A DNA stretch of 11,025 bases from Rodentolepis nana (taxonomy: Eukaryota; Platyhelminthes; Cestoda; Cyclophyllidea; Hymenolepididae). Positions within the stretch are counted from its first letter, which is position 1. The number at the start of each line of letters is the position of its first letter. Made by a program: the position numbers and the translations under genes. The DNA is taken from NCBI GenBank assembly GCA_900617975.1, contig UZAE01001916.1, forward strand, positions 1-11,025. The letters run 5' to 3'. Under the pieces are notes generated by a model, which saw only the letters and a list, made by a program, of their open reading frames with translations, did not search any database and was not told the DNA's origin. Shown here piece after piece: positions 8,937-11,025 of this stretch.

Positions 8937-10680
8937 CAGTGCACCCACAATCCCCTTGAATTAACTAAAAATTGAGAAAAGATGATAATTGATTCAGCCT
9001 AAACCACTGTCGCAAAAGAAAAAATTGCACTCAGATAAAAAGTATTCGGATTTATTATTGAAACGAAATATTTAAAATCTGCGCGAGAAAAGGAAACTCC
9101 CTTTGACATGACCGAACATGAACTTTCCTTTAAAGAAATTCCACAGGACGGCATGACTCATAAAAAAGAGGTGATGAGACACGAAGTAAATACATGAAAA
9201 AATGGAGATTTAAATTCCATTCAGGACGACCAACGTTAGAAAATTAGTTCAACTCGAATGCCAAAAAAACTGAAGATATTGTAAGCAAGAATAGAAATAA
9301 AATAAAGGCACATAGACCCATGATTTCAAAAAATACGTCATCGTGAAATATGCACCGGCTCCATGTTTAAAAGCAAAAAAATCGTGGTAAAATAGTACTT
9401 TTAATTTATAATGGTAAGCAATGTCATCTGAAAGATTAATTTTATTACTAACCATGAGGGAATAATTCACAAAACAAAATAAAATCTAACTGGGAAGTAC
9501 TTAATAACTGTCAATGACGGCTATAATACTTATTCAAAAAAAGCAGTAAGCAATTTCATTTATTCTAATTTTCAAAATAGGTTAGATAAGAAGGAAATAT
9601 AAAAATCTAAACCGCGCACATTGAAAGAAAACTAAAAGAGCAAATCGGAATCTAGGTATTTTGAATTTGCTGAGCTATAATATACATGACAAGTTTACCT
9701 TAAATCGAGAAAGGTACCCTGAAAAAGTATAAAAAACAAGAAAACTTTCAAAGTGACGAACTTGGTTTACAAGGCTAATGATGGTACATTAAAAGAATGA
9801 AATAAAAGAAAATCAATGAAATGGGTATTATATTTTTAATTTACAAATATAGTAAATTGATAAAAGTGTCTTTTTATAATCGATTGAATTTAATTAGTCA
9901 CATATCGTATGGTTAAAATATGTTTTAATGGAAACATAATTTGCCTACTTGTACTGATTTTAAAACCCCATTAATTGATTTAAGGAAAGCAAAGGCATTT
10001 AAATACGTATCCTTTTGAAGTTGCTATATTATTTATAAAGTTTTATTCACCGCCTCAACTTCATGCTAGAGTTGATTTTTCACTTTTCTTAGATTTCAAT
10101 CCGGTTATTTCGGTCCATTTCTATTGCATTGGAGCTAATAAAGCAAACTCCCTTTATTACTAATGGGAATACACATGCTTTTACATGTGCTGCCTATGTG
10201 AAATACGCTATCCTCTTAGGGAACTAATATATACCTTGAAAGTCCAGTCACAAGCATTCTGTTCGCAATATTTGTCCGAATTATTACTCTATTGATTCTT
10301 CTAGCATTTTTTCAGGAAACATATTCAACTTGAGCTTCACTGTTTTTATTTCGAAACCCTTCAATGAATGGATATAGGTAAGCTATACCGTGATCAATTA
10401 TATCTATCTGACCGGATCGTTGGATAGCTCTTTAACATTTATACCACAGTAGATGTAGTAACTTATCCCATAGCATTCTATTTAAAATTTATCCTTTCAT
10501 TATTAAAGCAAAAGAATGAGGCAATACAACTGCACGTATGATAAAATTACAGGAGAGCATTGACAAATCCAGGAAGATCTTGAATGCCAAGAAGTCACAT
10601 TTCCGCAACATTTCAAACATAATCGACGAGGATAGAAAAGCAATGCTTTACAACCATGGATTTTGATCATACAAACTCCT
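8937..10680. other. Spacer between the FAM173-like and Maf genes
   Basis: No family-like coding block is seen on either strand. From about 8940 to 9840 the plus strand is A-rich; from about 9900 to 10500 it is T-rich. A short minus-strand ORF at 9249-9470 is rich in Phe/Tyr/Leu, as expected from translating AT-rich DNA, and is not taken as a gene. The spacer must hold the 3' UTR and cleavage site of the FAM173-like gene and the promoter of the Maf gene. I see no polyadenylation signal close to 10681; a GATAAA variant lies at 10493-10488 on the minus strand. A TATAAA-like sequence at 9410-9405 (minus) is not supported by anything else. Confidence 0.55.
8965..8982 (-). promoter_or_regulatory. 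Candidate 3' splice (5'-UTR intron or trans-splice) acceptor before the Maf start
   Basis: On the minus strand the pyrimidine-rich TCTTTTCTCAATTTTTAG ends at 8965, 28 nt before the ATG. It is a better acceptor than several used inside the gene. Just after it, an in-frame TAA shows that no coding exon continues upstream. It could take a 5'-UTR exon or a spliced leader, or it could be chance. Confidence 0.3.
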
Positions 10681-10848
10681 CTACGGTGCAGAAACCTTAC
10701 TCTTCAAATCTGGAAGATAGAGATAAGCGGTATCGGGACCTGACCCAAGCTTCGAATAAAGTGGTAGGGTGGGGAGAGGAAACCGACAGGCGACTATTAT
10801 TGGTTCCCCTCGTAATTCAGCGATGAGTTTTTCTTCCAATGGCTTCAT
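10681..10848 (-). CDS. FAM173-family lysine methyltransferase (ATPSCKMT/ANTKMT-like), terminal exon, partial
   Basis: A TTTCAG acceptor precedes 55 codons and TAG. The product begins M-K-P-L-E-E-K-L-I-A-E-L, continues with I-I-V-A-C-R-F-P-L-P, and has L-G-S-G-P-D-T-A-Y near the end. This pattern matches the C-terminus of FAM173 proteins: a helix Q/M-x-x-L-E-x-K-L-x-x-E-L, a strand V-x-A-C-R-F-P-x-P, then G-x-G-x-D-T-x-W. Known members trimethylate a lysine on mitochondrial inner-membrane proteins (ATP synthase c-subunit or ADP/ATP translocase). The SAM-binding core would be in upstream exons beyond 11025. Two aromatic positions differ: a Trp after F-P-x-P appears as Leu, and W-A-Y-D appears as Y-L-Y-L-P-D. 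Phase 0 is assumed from the alignment. The assignment rests on about 45 residues, so the subfamily is not decided. Confidence 0.62.
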   Translation of the reverse strand: MKPLEEKLIAELRGEPIIVACRFPLPTLPLYSKLGSGPDTAYLYLPDLKSKVSAP

Positions 10849-11025
10849 CTGAAATAGTAAATATAGAACAACTAAGCAACATGTTAGGTCAGTCAGTTGC
10901 ATATAAGGGAAACATTTACCAGAATTCTTAGCCAAAAGAAATGCATTAACTAAAACAAAATCATGTATATTTAAAAGAAATTACAACAAAGCATTATAGT
11001 GTTTTAAATAAAATAACCGCAATTG
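10849..11025 (-). other. Intron of the FAM173-like gene, partial
   Basis: This is the sequence upstream (in sense) of the TTTCAG acceptor at 10849. It is AT-rich, and I found no fragment encoding the expected V-V-I-F-G block that precedes this exon in the family. The intron therefore probably extends past the window edge and is longer than 177 bp. An open frame continues upstream of the acceptor but looks unlike the family. Confidence 0.5.

Overview
The window looks like metazoan nuclear DNA. It is AT-rich and gene-poor, with no bacterial gene packing or operons. Its only convincing coding sequence lies in short minus-strand exons bounded by GT...AG introns. Three of those introns are only 40, 46 and 54 bp, and a fourth is about 7.6 kb. 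An animal with very compact introns (for example a small invertebrate or a larvacean-like lineage) would fit, but the sequence does not fix the taxon.

Layout, read in the direction of transcription (high to low coordinates, minus strand). (1) 10681-10848 is the terminal coding exon of a gene whose other exons lie beyond the right edge. Its 55 residues resemble the C-terminus of the FAM173 lysine methyltransferases (ATPSCKMT/ANTKMT). (2) 8937-10680 is a non-coding spacer of about 1.7 kb. It contains a good 3'-splice-like acceptor just before the next gene, a switch in A/T strand bias near 9.85 kb, and one weak plus-strand mini-exon candidate. (3) 512-8936 is a complete five-exon gene for a 225-residue Maf/ASMTL-N-type nucleoside triphosphate pyrophosphatase. 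Exons 1-4 sit within 631 bp (8306-8936). Exon 5, with the C-terminal third of the domain and the stop, is at 512-698. (4) 699-8305 is the giant fourth intron, about 70% of the window. It holds G-rich tracts with G-quadruplex potential, GA microsatellites, small inverted repeats and only unconvincing ORFs. (5) 1-511 is the 3' flank of the Maf gene, with a G11 run.

The Maf gene appears in no single ORF. It was assembled by joining exon fragments whose order and junctions follow the family's conserved blocks. The spliced frame is open throughout (678 nt, 226 codons including stop). Two positions usually conserved in active Maf enzymes are changed, which makes the protein worth a closer look. The two genes share a strand, but nothing shows that they act together: one would act on cytosolic nucleotides and the other, by family, on a mitochondrial membrane protein. 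I found no CRISPR array, tRNA, rRNA, recognisable transposon gene or previously unknown multi-gene system.
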